Assembly: GCF_014191715.1 (NCBI RefSeq)
Contig: NZ_JACHWY010000001.1
Location: 744,001 to 808,000 of the forward strand
DNA: 64,000 nucleotides
DNA from: Litorivivens lipolytica
GTDB lineage: Bacteria; Pseudomonadota; Gammaproteobacteria; Pseudomonadales; Spongiibacteraceae
Direction: 5' to 3'
Part shown: in pieces, positions 53,514-62,868 of the stretch
Layout of the letters: each line of letters starts with the position of its first letter
Position numbering within the stretch: position 1 is the stretch's first letter
Program-made: the position numbers and the translations under genes
The notes under the pieces: model-generated
Told to the model about the DNA's origin: nothing
What the model saw: only the letters and a program-made list of their open reading frames with translations
The model's database searches: none

Positions 53514-54428
53514 ATGGCGTTATTTTCTAAACCCACAGCTCGCGCACTGGCCATCCTCGATCTGCTAACCGCCAATCCACAGGATGCGTTTGGCTTGACT
53601 GACATCACCCGCAAACTGGGCCTGAACAAAGCCACCTGCCACGCCATACTCACCACCATGGCCCACTACGGTTTTCTGGTTCAGGATCCGCGCAGCAAAG
53701 CCTATCGCCTAGGGCCCAATATTGTGGCGGCAGGGAATGCTGCGTTTGCCCTGTTTCCGGTGCTGGAATACGCCCGCCCCGAGCTGGAGAGTCTTGCCCA
53801 GCGACTGAATATGGGCTGTGGCGCCGCCGGCCGCAGCGGTCGCAATCTGGTACTACTCGCTCACTACGGTCATTCCAATCCCGCCCAATCGCCCTATCAG
53901 CTGGGTATGCGCCTGCCCTTCATGGCGCCACTCGGCGCCAGCTTCATTGCCTGGTCACCCGCACGGCAGCTCGAACAATGGCTGCAGACTGGCGAGCAGC
54001 AACTGGGGGAAGCGCTTGACGACAAGCTTGACCAGCAACTGCGCATCTCGGTCATCGCCATTCGCGCACGAGGTTTTGAGGTCACCCTGAAAACCGAAGC
54101 CGAAGAGACTCTGTTTGATGACCTCACCCAACTGCGAGGCACCTGGGATATCGAAACGCTTGAGCAGGTCACGAGTAAATACCAAAAAGCCCTGCTGCAA
54201 TCCCACTACCACCTGGACCGAATCGATCCCGGCAGCCGCTACCCCGTGTGCAACATTACCGTCCCGGTATTCGGTTATGATCAACTGCCCGAATTGATGT
54301 TCTCGACCGGCTCCATTAATCGCGATCTCAGTGGCAAGGAAATACTGGAGATTGCCGAACAGCTTAAAGCGGCCGCCGAAAGAGCCCGACTCGCTGCGGC
54401 CCGTGCCTACAACCGAACGCAGACCTGA
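53514..54428 (+). CDS. IclR family transcriptional regulator
   Basis: A 304-residue regulator. Residues 8-70 form a winged helix-turn-helix (ALAILDLLTANP, LTDITRKLGLNKATCHAIL); the rest is an IclR-type effector domain (about 80-250) and a helical C-terminus rich in Ala and Arg. The effector is unknown. The start is ATG with a weak ribosome binding site. It is followed eight bases later by an AraC-type gene, so both regulators are in one operon. Confidence 0.88.
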   Translation: MALFSKPTARALAILDLLTANPQDAFGLTDITRKLGLNKATCHAILTTMAHYGFLVQDPRSKAYRLGPNIVAAGNAAFALFPVLEYARPELESLAQRLNMGCGAAGRSGRNLVLLAHYGHSNPAQSPYQLGMRLPFMAPLGASFIAWSPARQLEQWLQTGEQQLGEALDDKLDQQLRISVIAIRARGFEVTLKTEAEETLFDDLTQLRGTWDIETLEQVTSKYQKALLQSHYHLDRIDPGSRYPVCNITVPVFGYDQLPELMFSTGSINRDLSGKEILEIAEQLKAAAERARLAAARAYNRTQT

Positions 54429-54436
54429 GCCCAGCA

Positions 54437-55507
54437 ATGGCAAGCGCAGAAAACCGCGACACCATGCCGGTCAAGGCTTTCCGCTCCCTGCTGCGGGTCG
54501 TGGCGAACCACGGTTATCAGGTAACAGACGTACTGTCAGACCTGGGGCTCGAAGACTACAACCTGCTCAACGCCAGTCCCGTCGACATCGACAACGTCCC
54601 AACTCGGGTATACAGCCGCCTCTACCGCCACCTCATGATCCTGCTTCAGGACGAAGCCTTTGGTATGATGACGCCCAATCGGGCCCCACCCGGCACCTTT
54701 CGAATGATGTGCCTGTTCATTCTCGGCTGTAAAACCCTGCGGCAGGGGATCATTCGCAACGCGGAGTTTCTGGATTACTGCGATCAGTTCCGCAGTGCCG
54801 GCAATCGCCGCATCCCGCTGACAGAAGATCATGAGAGTGGCCGCTGTCTGATTAGATTTAACCCCCCGAATAGCGAAGAGGCCAATGACGGTCACGCCTC
54901 GAAGGCCTCTACCCTCTATATGATGTGGCGCCTGTTCAGCTGGTTTACCGGCCACCCATTGACGCCGCTGGAGGTGCACTTTGTCAGCACGGACGAACGC
55001 CTGTGTCAGGAGTATGAAACGCTGTTTGGTGCCAGCGTACGTACCGACATGGACGATTACGCCCTGGTTCTACCGATCAATCTACTGGATATCCCTCTGG
55101 TTCAGACAGAAAGCACTCTGCAGAGTTTTCTGCGATCCGCCCCCTACCCCTTGATCAGCCGCAGCGATCCCCATGACAATGACGCTTGGCAGGAGAAGGT
55201 CAAAGCCATCTTCGCCCGCCACCCCGGCAGCGAAGTGCCCTCGGCCCAACGCATTGCCGAACACTTGAACATGTCAGTACGCACCCTGCACCGCCACCTT
55301 CAGAAAGAAGGCACGAGCTACCAGACACTGAAGGATGAATTTCGCAAGGAAACCGCACTGGCCTATATGAAACGGCGCGAACTCAAGATCAATACCATCG
55401 CCCTGCTGATGGGCTTTCAGGACAGCAGCGCGTTTCATCGCTCATTTAAGAAATGGACTGGCCAGTCTCCGGGTCAGTACCGCCGCCAACTGGACAGCCA
55501 AACGTGA
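54437..55507 (+). CDS. AraC family transcriptional regulator (paralogue B)
   Basis: A 356-residue regulator of the same Arabinose_bd/OruR-type layout as paralogue A at 16679-17806. The ligand-binding part includes QDEAFGMMTPNRAPPGTFRM (shared GTFRMMC); the C-terminal helix-turn-helix pair is IAEHLNMSVRTLHRHLQ and INTIALLMGFQDSSAFHRSF, ending WTGQSPGQYRR. Start ATG. Effector and targets are unknown. It shares GTGA with the start of the RNA methyltransferase gene. Confidence 0.87.
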   Translation: MASAENRDTMPVKAFRSLLRVVANHGYQVTDVLSDLGLEDYNLLNASPVDIDNVPTRVYSRLYRHLMILLQDEAFGMMTPNRAPPGTFRMMCLFILGCKTLRQGIIRNAEFLDYCDQFRSAGNRRIPLTEDHESGRCLIRFNPPNSEEANDGHASKASTLYMMWRLFSWFTGHPLTPLEVHFVSTDERLCQEYETLFGASVRTDMDDYALVLPINLLDIPLVQTESTLQSFLRSAPYPLISRSDPHDNDAWQEKVKAIFARHPGSEVPSAQRIAEHLNMSVRTLHRHLQKEGTSYQTLKDEFRKETALAYMKRRELKINTIALLMGFQDSSAFHRSFKKWTGQSPGQYRRQLDSQT

Positions 55508-56271
55508 CGCAACAGGATTCCGAGCAATACCGGGCCCGCAAACAGTTTTACGAGCAGATGCTCACCGTCTATGGACGCAAACCGGTACTTGAAGCTTTGC
55601 AGGACGAAAACCTCCCCGCCTATCGCCTTCATCTCGCAGACAGCAACCGCAAAGACGGAATTATTCGCGATATCCAGGCGCTGGCAGATAAACGCAACAT
55701 CGAAACCCAGTTTCACAGCCGCGAAGCGCTGGCGCGGATATCTCGCAACGGCAAGCAGGATCAGGGCGTGGCGTTGGATTTGCAGCTACCGGGCTATCGC
55801 GATATTAAGACTCTCTCCGAACCTCTACCTGGCGACTGCCGGCTACTGGCACTGGATCGCATTACCAACCCCCAGAACCTGGGAATGATTGTTCGCAGCA
55901 TAGCCGCTAGTGGCATAACCGGACTGTTACTGCCAAAAACGGGCTGTGCCAGCCTGGGCCCTCTGGTAATTAAGGCAAGCGCCGGCACACTGTTCAAAGC
56001 GCCGATCTACCACTGCCAGGAACTGCCGGATACGCTATCGACGCTGAAGGCGCGAGGTTGTCGCGTGGCAACACTGTCTTCTCACGCCAGTCACTCACTG
56101 CTGGAATGGCAACCCGAAGGACCGACCGTCTACGTGCTTGGCAATGAAACCGAGGGCGTTTCCAGAAAAGTCAGTCAGCTAAGTGATGTCAGTCTGGCCA
56201 TCCCTATGCATAACGGTGTGGAATCGCTTAATGTAGCAGTGACCGCCGCCTTGATCGCGTTCAAGCACTGA
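55504..56271 (+). CDS. SpoU/TrmH family RNA 2'-O-methyltransferase
   Basis: A 255-residue methyltransferase. An L30e-like substrate-binding N-terminal part (YGRKPVLEAL) precedes the SpoU knot: NPQNLGMIVRSIAASG, VLGNETEGVS and IPMHNGVESLNVAVTAAL, motifs 1-3 of the family. Resembles RlmB-type enzymes, but the target nucleotide is not known. The GTG at 55504 overlaps the AraC stop; a longer reading inside that gene is not needed. An ATG 18 codons on is an alternative. Confidence 0.88.
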   Translation: MTQQDSEQYRARKQFYEQMLTVYGRKPVLEALQDENLPAYRLHLADSNRKDGIIRDIQALADKRNIETQFHSREALARISRNGKQDQGVALDLQLPGYRDIKTLSEPLPGDCRLLALDRITNPQNLGMIVRSIAASGITGLLLPKTGCASLGPLVIKASAGTLFKAPIYHCQELPDTLSTLKARGCRVATLSSHASHSLLEWQPEGPTVYVLGNETEGVSRKVSQLSDVSLAIPMHNGVESLNVAVTAALIAFKH

Positions 56272-56272
56272 C

Positions 56273-56301
56273 CTGAAAGCTCGCCAGACTCGGTCTATAC
56301 T
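56273..56301 (+). promoter_or_regulatory. Sigma-70-type promoter for the WS/DGAT gene
   Basis: CTGAAA (56273-56278), 17 bases, TATACT (56296-56301). It leaves a leader of about 135 bases before the WS/DGAT ATG. Confidence 0.4.
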
Positions 56302-56442
56302 GGTTGAGATGCAAAGGCATATTAACTCAGATAATAATGTTTATAAGTTCATTGATTTGGAGAATAAGGAACAGGCACTCTAGACTCTCGCTAAAGGAAG
56401 TCCGCCGTAAGTCGTTATCGATACAGAAAAACCGGGGGTAGT

Positions 56443-57834
56443 ATGAGCAAGCTGTCCATGATGGACCTGGCATTTTTTTTAACCGAAACCGAGGCCAGCC
56501 CAAAACATGTGGGCGGCCTGATGATTTTCCGCAAGCCCAAAAACGAGGGGCCAGATTTCGTCAAAAATCTGCACGCCGAACTGCTGAATACCGCCGACCA
56601 AGTCAAACCTCCCTTTAATCAGGTCATTCATTTTCCTAAATTGGGGCGACCGGAATGGCGCCTCGCCGAAAACTTCTCACTGCACGATCATATTTTCTAC
56701 CGGGAGCTGCCGGCCCCCGGCAACCGCCGTGTACTGAACCGCCTCGCCGGTGAGCTGCACACGCCAAAGATGGATCGCAGCAGGCCCATGTGGGAATTTT
56801 ATTTGCTGGACGGCATGGACGGTGACCGCTTTGCGGTTTACTCACGCCTGCATCACGCCTATGCCGACGGGGTCACTATTACGCGATGGACCATTCGCAG
56901 CCTGTCGGAATCGGCGCGTCCCAAAAAGTTAACCCCTGTCTGGTCAGTGCCGAGCGATCGCGAACATCGCGACCGGGAACGCCCTTCCGTCACCAGCATC
57001 GTTCGCACGCTGTTCAGCAAGTCGCGAGATCAGCTAAAGATGATCGCTGGCTTGTCCAAACTCAGCACTCAATTGGTGCTGGAGCAGGTCAATCTCACTA
57101 AAAACGCCGTCGCGGTCCCCTTTAAACTAAGTCATAAAACCGTACTGACGGGGCAGGTATCGGCCGGTCGGCAAGTGTCCACCGCAACGGTGCCGATGGA
57201 ACGGGTTAATCGCCTGCGCAAGATCACTCGCTCCACACTGAATCACGTAGCCCTGAGCTGTATCGACGGTGCGCTGCATCGCTACCTTGAGGAATGCGGC
57301 ACCGATCTGGAAGAACCCATCACGATTCAAATGCCGGTCAACCTGCGCGCCGAGGGTGAAGCTGAGGGCGGCAACCGCATCGGGATTGTGCTGGTCGATC
57401 TGGCGCGCAAGACTAACGACCCGTACGAGCGCCTGCGCGAAATCGGCTTCACCCTGCGTAATGTGCGCTATCAGGTGGACGGTGTTGCACCCTCGTCGGT
57501 TATTGCCTACACCCTGACACTCGGCGTATTCGCCCAGCTGGCAGAACTGTTAAAACTGAGTGATGTACTGCCGCCGCTTGGCAACACTCTAGTATCTAAC
57601 GTGCCGGGGCCGCGCAATACGCTGTATATGGCGGGAGCACGGCTCGAAGAGAGCTATCCGGTGAGCGCATTGACTCCGGGCAATCATATGAACATCACGC
57701 TGTACAGTTACGATAAACATCTGCATTTCGGTCTGGTTGCTTCCCATGCCCTACCCAATCTGGACAAATTGGGCGGATACATCCACGATGCTTTTATCGA
57801 GCTTGAGCAAGCAGTCGACCTCACTAACGCATAA
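56443..57834 (+). CDS. Wax ester synthase / diacylglycerol acyltransferase (WS/DGAT), copy 2
   Basis: A 463-residue WS/DGAT. The catalytic HHxxxDG is HHAYADG (residues 137-143), and SNVPGPRNTLYM is near the C-terminus. The ND motif reads N267-H268 (TLNHVALSC), a change from Asp. Start ATG with GGGGG four bases upstream. It lies 89 bp before a fused acyl-CoA reductase gene, which supports wax ester synthesis: reductase makes fatty alcohol and this enzyme joins it to acyl-CoA. Divergent from copy 1 (266-1753) and without its basic tail. Confidence 0.92.
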   Translation: MSKLSMMDLAFFLTETEASPKHVGGLMIFRKPKNEGPDFVKNLHAELLNTADQVKPPFNQVIHFPKLGRPEWRLAENFSLHDHIFYRELPAPGNRRVLNRLAGELHTPKMDRSRPMWEFYLLDGMDGDRFAVYSRLHHAYADGVTITRWTIRSLSESARPKKLTPVWSVPSDREHRDRERPSVTSIVRTLFSKSRDQLKMIAGLSKLSTQLVLEQVNLTKNAVAVPFKLSHKTVLTGQVSAGRQVSTATVPMERVNRLRKITRSTLNHVALSCIDGALHRYLEECGTDLEEPITIQMPVNLRAEGEAEGGNRIGIVLVDLARKTNDPYERLREIGFTLRNVRYQVDGVAPSSVIAYTLTLGVFAQLAELLKLSDVLPPLGNTLVSNVPGPRNTLYMAGARLEESYPVSALTPGNHMNITLYSYDKHLHFGLVASHALPNLDKLGGYIHDAFIELEQAVDLTNA

Positions 57835-57923
57835 CAACGGAATCTAGACAACACGAACACTAAGTCCCTTATCGAAAACAACACCTAGAAAAACTGATAA
57901 TTCGTATTATTGAGGAGCAAGGC

Positions 57924-59915
57924 ATGAACTACTTCGTGACAGGCGGAACCGGATTCATTGGCCGCTTTCTGATCCAAAACCTCTGCAAGCGTGACGGCAC
58001 TATCTATGTGTTAGTTCGAAAAAGCTCCCGCCATAAAATACAAACACTGATCGAACAGTGTGGTGTGGACAAAGACAAAATTGTTGCGGTTAACGGCGAT
58101 CTTTCGAAAAAGCGTCTGGGGGTTTCACCCAAGGACATGAAAGCCCTCACCGGCAACATCGATCACTTTTATCACCTCGGCGCCATCTACGATCTGAAAG
58201 CCGATGCCGCCAGTCAGGAAGTTGCCAATGTTGAAGGCACCCGCAATGCAGTAGCCTGTGCAGAACAAATGCAGGCCAAATGCTTCCATCTGGCCAGTTC
58301 AATCGCAGCCGCCGGCATGTACCGCGGCACCTTCCGCGAAGACATGTTCGAGGAAGCCGAAGGACTCTCTCACCCCTACTTCCGCACCAAACATGTGAGT
58401 GAAGGCATTGTTCGCAAGGAGTGCTCCATTCCCTGGCGCGTGTATCGCCCGTCAATGGTAGTCGGTCATTCTCAGACCGGTGAAATGGACAAGATTGATG
58501 GACCTTATTACTTCTTCAAGGTACTCCAGAAATTCCGTCGCATGCTGCCACCCTGGGTTTCTCTGATCGGGGTTGAAGGCGGCCAAATGAACATTGTGCC
58601 GGTAGATTATGTTGCCGATGCCATCGACTACATCTCTCACAAACCCAAGCTCGACAATACCTGCTTCCACCTGACCGACCCGAACTCAAAACGGGTGGGC
58701 GAAGTGCTCAATATTTTTGCCGAAGCTGGTCACGCACCGCGCATGGCCCTGCGCATCGACACCCGCATGTTTGCCTTTATCCCGGAAGGCATCCGCTCCA
58801 TGCTCGGCAACTTACCCCCCATCAAGCGCATTATTCAGGCGGTCTTGGGTGACTTCGGCATTCCTGCCGATGCCCTCAAATTTGCCAACATGCAAACTCG
58901 CTACGATACCCGCGAGACTGAGCGCGCGCTGAAAGGCAGTGGTATAAGCGTGCCCTCACTGGAAAGCTACGCGCCAGCGATCTGGGATTACTGGGAGCGT
59001 AAACTCGATCCAGATCTGTTTAAGGACCGCACCCTCAAGGGGAACGTTGCCGGCAAGGTTGTGGTTATTACTGGCGCCTCTTCCGGTATCGGTAAAGCCG
59101 CCGCCCTGCAGCTGGCCGAAGCCGGCGCTCAGGTTGTACTGGTTGCCCGCAGCATCGAAAAACTGGAAGAAACCCAGAAAGAGATTAAAGAAATGGGGGG
59201 CACCTCATTCGCCTATCCCTGCGACGTCTCCGACATGGAATCCTGCGACAAGCTGGTGGAAACCGTCCTCAAAAATCACGGCCACGTGGATGTGTTGATT
59301 AACAACGCCGGCCGCTCGATCCGCCGCTCACTGGAACTGACCTTCGATCGATTCCATGACTTCGAGCGCACCATGCAGCTCAACTACTTTGGTGCCATCC
59401 GTCTGGTGATGGGCTTTGCGCCCTCCATGCTGGAGCGTCGCCAGGGGCACGTCATCAATATTTCATCGATCGCCGTTATCGTTGGCACCTCGCCCCGATT
59501 CTCGGCCTACGCGGCCTCCAAATCTGCACTGGATGCCTTCTCTCGCAGCGCGGCGGCGGAATTTTCGGATCGCAATATTGCCTTCACCACGATCAATATG
59601 CCCTTGGTACGCACCCCGATGATCGGCCCGACCTCGATCTATCAAGCCGTGCCGACCCTGACACCGGAAGAAGCCGCCAACATGATCGGCGAGGCCATTG
59701 TGAAACGACCCAAGCGTATCGCCACGCCACTGGGCATTACCATGCAGGTGCTCAACGCCATCATGCCGAAGGCGACCGAGATCATTATGAATATGGTTTT
59801 CAAAACCTTCCCGGACTCTGCTGCGGCCCAGGGCAGCGATACCGAAGGTTCCAAAACCGAGCCCTCCTCAGAGCAGGTGGCACTGGCCGCCGTCCTCAAG
59901 GGCATTCACGTCTGA
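57924..59915 (+). CDS. Fused fatty acyl-CoA reductase / fatty aldehyde reductase
   Basis: A 663-residue two-domain protein. Residues 1-370 are an extended short-chain reductase with GGTGFIGRFL (7-16) and YxxxK (Y152, K156). Residues 375-640 are a classical one with TGASSGIG (383-390), NNAG (460-463) and YAASK (Y529, K533). The layout and sequence match the Marinobacter enzyme (661 residues, as I recall) that reduces acyl-CoA or acyl-ACP to fatty alcohol with NADPH. RBS GAGGAG. Its partner WS/DGAT lies just upstream. Confidence 0.92.
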   Translation: MNYFVTGGTGFIGRFLIQNLCKRDGTIYVLVRKSSRHKIQTLIEQCGVDKDKIVAVNGDLSKKRLGVSPKDMKALTGNIDHFYHLGAIYDLKADAASQEVANVEGTRNAVACAEQMQAKCFHLASSIAAAGMYRGTFREDMFEEAEGLSHPYFRTKHVSEGIVRKECSIPWRVYRPSMVVGHSQTGEMDKIDGPYYFFKVLQKFRRMLPPWVSLIGVEGGQMNIVPVDYVADAIDYISHKPKLDNTCFHLTDPNSKRVGEVLNIFAEAGHAPRMALRIDTRMFAFIPEGIRSMLGNLPPIKRIIQAVLGDFGIPADALKFANMQTRYDTRETERALKGSGISVPSLESYAPAIWDYWERKLDPDLFKDRTLKGNVAGKVVVITGASSGIGKAAALQLAEAGAQVVLVARSIEKLEETQKEIKEMGGTSFAYPCDVSDMESCDKLVETVLKNHGHVDVLINNAGRSIRRSLELTFDRFHDFERTMQLNYFGAIRLVMGFAPSMLERRQGHVINISSIAVIVGTSPRFSAYAASKSALDAFSRSAAAEFSDRNIAFTTINMPLVRTPMIGPTSIYQAVPTLTPEEAANMIGEAIVKRPKRIATPLGITMQVLNAIMPKATEIIMNMVFKTFPDSAAAQGSDTEGSKTEPSSEQVALAAVLKGIHV

Positions 59916-59921
59916 CCCTCT

Positions 59922-59941
59922 TGGCCGCCCTCGGGCGGCCA
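59922..59941 (+). terminator. Terminator-like hairpin after the acyl-CoA reductase gene
   Basis: TGGCCGCC-CTCG-GGCGGCCA, an eight-base GC-rich stem, six bases after the reductase stop. Followed by TTCCCTCC rather than a T-run. Confidence 0.55.
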
Positions 59942-60082
59942 TTCCCTCCTTACCGACTAGAAACCTTTCGACTAAGCCCGCAAAAATATTTTGCCAAGGG
60001 TATTGACGCCGGGCACACTTAGCCCGACATTAGCGCCGTTTTTACCACCCCCCGGTTTTGGCCACAGGAGAGTCTGCCAGGC

Positions 60083-61174
60083 GTGTTGGAAATCGTTAAC
60101 GTATCACGCCGGTTCGGCGACTTTCAGGCACTGAACGAGGTCAGCCTTCAGGTACAGGCAGGGGAGTTCTTTACCTTGTTGGGGCCTTCGGGCTGCGGCA
60201 AAACCACCCTGCTGCGTTCCATTGCGGGTTTTGACACACCGGATAGTGGCGACATCCTCCTCGATGGCAAATCCCTGCTGGCCCTGCCGCCGGAAAAGCG
60301 GCCGGTGCACACCGTCTTTCAGAGCTACGCCCTGTTCCCGCATATGACGGTAGCTGACAATATCGCTTTTCCGCTGCGCATGAGTGGCGTCGGCAAGGCC
60401 GAGATTGAGCGCCGCGTTGCCGATGTCCTTGAGGACGTGCGCCTGCCCGACAAGGCCAAACATTTCCCGGAAGAATTGTCCGGCGGTCAACGCCAGCGCA
60501 TTGCTATTGCCCGCGCACTGGTCAATCGCCCTCGCCTTCTCTTGCTCGATGAGCCGCTATCGGCACTCGACGCAAAGCTACGCGAACAAATGCAGATTGA
60601 ATTGATCAACCTGCAGAAGGAAGTCGGCATTACCTTCGTTTACGTGACTCACGATCAGGGCGAGGCGCTGGCCCTGTCCCATCGCATTGCGGTCATGAAC
60701 AAGGGTGAGGTCAGCCAGATCGACGAGCCATCCCTGCTGTACAGCAGTCCGAAAAACCGCTTTGTCGCGGACTTCATCGGCCAGTGCAATCTGCTGGATG
60801 GTAAGGTCGTAAGCTGTGACGGGGCAACTACCCGAATCACAATCGATGGTCTCGGTGAACTCGCCGTGCAAAGCAATCCGAACATCCCGTTCAATGTCGG
60901 CGATGATTGCGCACTGACTTTGCGCCCGGAAAAGATTCGTCTGGCGAAAAGTGTTGCGCCCGAAAGCGACGAAGTCCACTTTCCAGGAACCGTTCACGAC
61001 ATGCTGTATCTGGGTGATGTAACGGTTTATATCATCGAGGTTAAGCGCGATGGCCATCCGGTACTGATCGAAGCCCTGCTCGCCAACAGCGCTCCGGGGC
61101 GCGCTCGCCTGCTCGATACCGGCGATGCCGTCGAAATCTGCTGGCCGCGTGACGCCGGCCATCTGGTTCGCTGA
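60083..61174 (+). CDS. potA: Spermidine/putrescine ABC transporter ATP-binding protein
   Basis: A 363-residue ATPase subunit. Walker A GPSGCGKTT, Q-loop VFQSYALFPH, signature LSGGQRQR, Walker B LLLLDEPLSALD, switch THDQGEAL, and a C-terminal TOBE domain (about 270-350) used for regulation. Gene order ATPase, two permeases, binding protein is that of potABCD. Start GTG; an AGGAG lies 17 bases upstream, so the start might be a little different. It energises polyamine uptake. Confidence 0.9.
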   Translation: MLEIVNVSRRFGDFQALNEVSLQVQAGEFFTLLGPSGCGKTTLLRSIAGFDTPDSGDILLDGKSLLALPPEKRPVHTVFQSYALFPHMTVADNIAFPLRMSGVGKAEIERRVADVLEDVRLPDKAKHFPEELSGGQRQRIAIARALVNRPRLLLLDEPLSALDAKLREQMQIELINLQKEVGITFVYVTHDQGEALALSHRIAVMNKGEVSQIDEPSLLYSSPKNRFVADFIGQCNLLDGKVVSCDGATTRITIDGLGELAVQSNPNIPFNVGDDCALTLRPEKIRLAKSVAPESDEVHFPGTVHDMLYLGDVTVYIIEVKRDGHPVLIEALLANSAPGRARLLDTGDAVEICWPRDAGHLVR

Positions 61175-61176
61175 CC

Positions 61177-62073
61177 GTGAAGCTCACGATGAAAAACGGT
61201 GCCAAGGCCCTGCTGACCCTGCCGCCGGCCGTATACCTCTTTCTGTTTTTTGCGGTACCCGGCCTGCTGATGCTGCTGGCCTCATTTCGCTTCCCCGGCG
61301 ACTACGGTGGTCTGGCTCCTTGGTATTACGTGGAAGACGGCGCGATAACCTTCGACCTGACACTGGAGAACTGGGCGCGCCTGTTTGAAACCACGCTCTA
61401 CCTGCAGCTGCTACTCAAATCCCTGCTGTTTGCCGTTCTGACAACGGCTATCTGCGCTTTACTCGCCTACCCGCTGGCGCTGACCATTGCCGCCAGCCCG
61501 AAAAAGCATCGCGATTTGCTGATCTTGATGGTCATCCTGCCGTTCTGGAGTAATTTTCTGGTGCGCATCTATGCCTGGATGATTATCTTCAGTCCGCAGG
61601 GCGCGCTGACCGAAGGCCTCAATCACATCACCGGCTTACTCGGTCTGGAACCCGTCAATCTGATGTTTAGCAGCGTGGCAGTTATCACCTGCCTGGTCTA
61701 CGTCCACCTGCCCTTCATGGTGCTACCGCTGTACGCCAATCTGGAAAAACACGATCCGGCCTTGCTCGACGCGGCACAGGACCTTGGTGCAACCCGCGCC
61801 CAGCGCTTCTGGAAGGTTACCTGGCCGCTTAGCCTGCCCGGCCTATACGCCGGCGCCGTGCTGGTGTTTATTCCAACGCTGGGCATTTTCGCCATACCCG
61901 ACTTGTTAGGCGGCACCAACGGCATCATGATCGGTAATGTGATCAAGCAACAATTTGTGGAAAGCCGCGACTGGCCCTTCGGCAGTGTGCTGTCGTTGGT
62001 ACTGACCGGTATTACCCTGGTACTGGTAGTTCTCGCCGGTCGCCTTGGGCGCACTCCGGGAGCCCTCACATGA
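61177..62073 (+). CDS. potB: Spermidine/putrescine ABC transporter permease
   Basis: A 298-residue inner-membrane permease with six helices. The N-terminal AVYLFLFFAVPGLLMLLASF, the segment ILPFWSNFLVRIYAWMIIF and the cytoplasmic EAA loop (AAQDLGATRAQRFWKVTWPL) are family features. The GTG at 61177 is three bases past the potA stop; an ATG four codons on is an alternative. Confidence 0.9.
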   Translation: MKLTMKNGAKALLTLPPAVYLFLFFAVPGLLMLLASFRFPGDYGGLAPWYYVEDGAITFDLTLENWARLFETTLYLQLLLKSLLFAVLTTAICALLAYPLALTIAASPKKHRDLLILMVILPFWSNFLVRIYAWMIIFSPQGALTEGLNHITGLLGLEPVNLMFSSVAVITCLVYVHLPFMVLPLYANLEKHDPALLDAAQDLGATRAQRFWKVTWPLSLPGLYAGAVLVFIPTLGIFAIPDLLGGTNGIMIGNVIKQQFVESRDWPFGSVLSLVLTGITLVLVVLAGRLGRTPGALT

Positions 62074-62092
62074 TGGCGCAGGAGATTTGGGC

Positions 62093-62863
62093 ATGAGGCG
62101 TCGCAACCCCTTGGTTACCAGCGCTGCCGTCGGCGTTTACGCCTTCCTCTACATTCCGCTGATTGTGGTAGCGATCTTTTCGTTTAACGATTCGCGCCTC
62201 AATGCGGAGTGGGTCGGCTTTACCATGAAATGGTATCGCCAGCTGATCGAGAATGATGCCATGCTGCAGGCCGCCGCCAATTCGTTGATTATTGCAAGCT
62301 GTGCCGCTATTGCCGCTGGCGTTCTCGGCACACTGGCTGGCGTTGCCCTGCACCGTTTTCGCCAGAAATGGCTGACGGCACTGGTGCTCGGCCCGGTCGC
62401 CATGCCCGACATCCTGATCGGTGTCAGCCTGCTGCTAACCTTTATGCTGATGAATATCAGCCTTGGCATGATGTCGATCATTCTGGCGCACGTCACCTTC
62501 TGTATTGGCTTTGTCGCCATGGCGGTACAGTCCCGGATGGCCGGCATGGACGACAGTTTGCTGGAGGCCGCCCGCGATCTCGGCGCAAGCCAATGGCAGA
62601 GTTTTCGCCTGATTACCCTGCCCCTGCTGATGCCTGGGATCGTGGCGGGCATGATGATGGCGTTCACGCTGTCGATTGATGACTTTGTCGTGACCTTTTT
62701 CACTGCCGGCGTCGGCAGCTCTACCTTGCCGCTGGAGATTTACTCCATGGTCAAGATTGCTGTCACTCCGGAAGTTAACGCGGTATCAACCCTGCTGATG
62801 TTGCTGACGCTGATATTGATTACCGCCCTGTCGCGTTTTTCACCGCAATCCCTTCGGAGCTGA
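62093..62863 (+). CDS. potC: Spermidine/putrescine ABC transporter permease
   Basis: A 256-residue permease. The ATG at 62093 has AGGAG eight bases upstream; a longer reading that overlaps potB is not used. Six helices; EAA loop EAARDLGASQWQSFRLITLP. Family segments include YIPLIVVAIFSFNDSR and SIDDFVVTFFTAG. It pairs with PotB. Confidence 0.9.
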   Translation: MRRRNPLVTSAAVGVYAFLYIPLIVVAIFSFNDSRLNAEWVGFTMKWYRQLIENDAMLQAAANSLIIASCAAIAAGVLGTLAGVALHRFRQKWLTALVLGPVAMPDILIGVSLLLTFMLMNISLGMMSIILAHVTFCIGFVAMAVQSRMAGMDDSLLEAARDLGASQWQSFRLITLPLLMPGIVAGMMMAFTLSIDDFVVTFFTAGVGSSTLPLEIYSMVKIAVTPEVNAVSTLLMLLTLILITALSRFSPQSLRS

Positions 62864-62868
62864 AAGCC

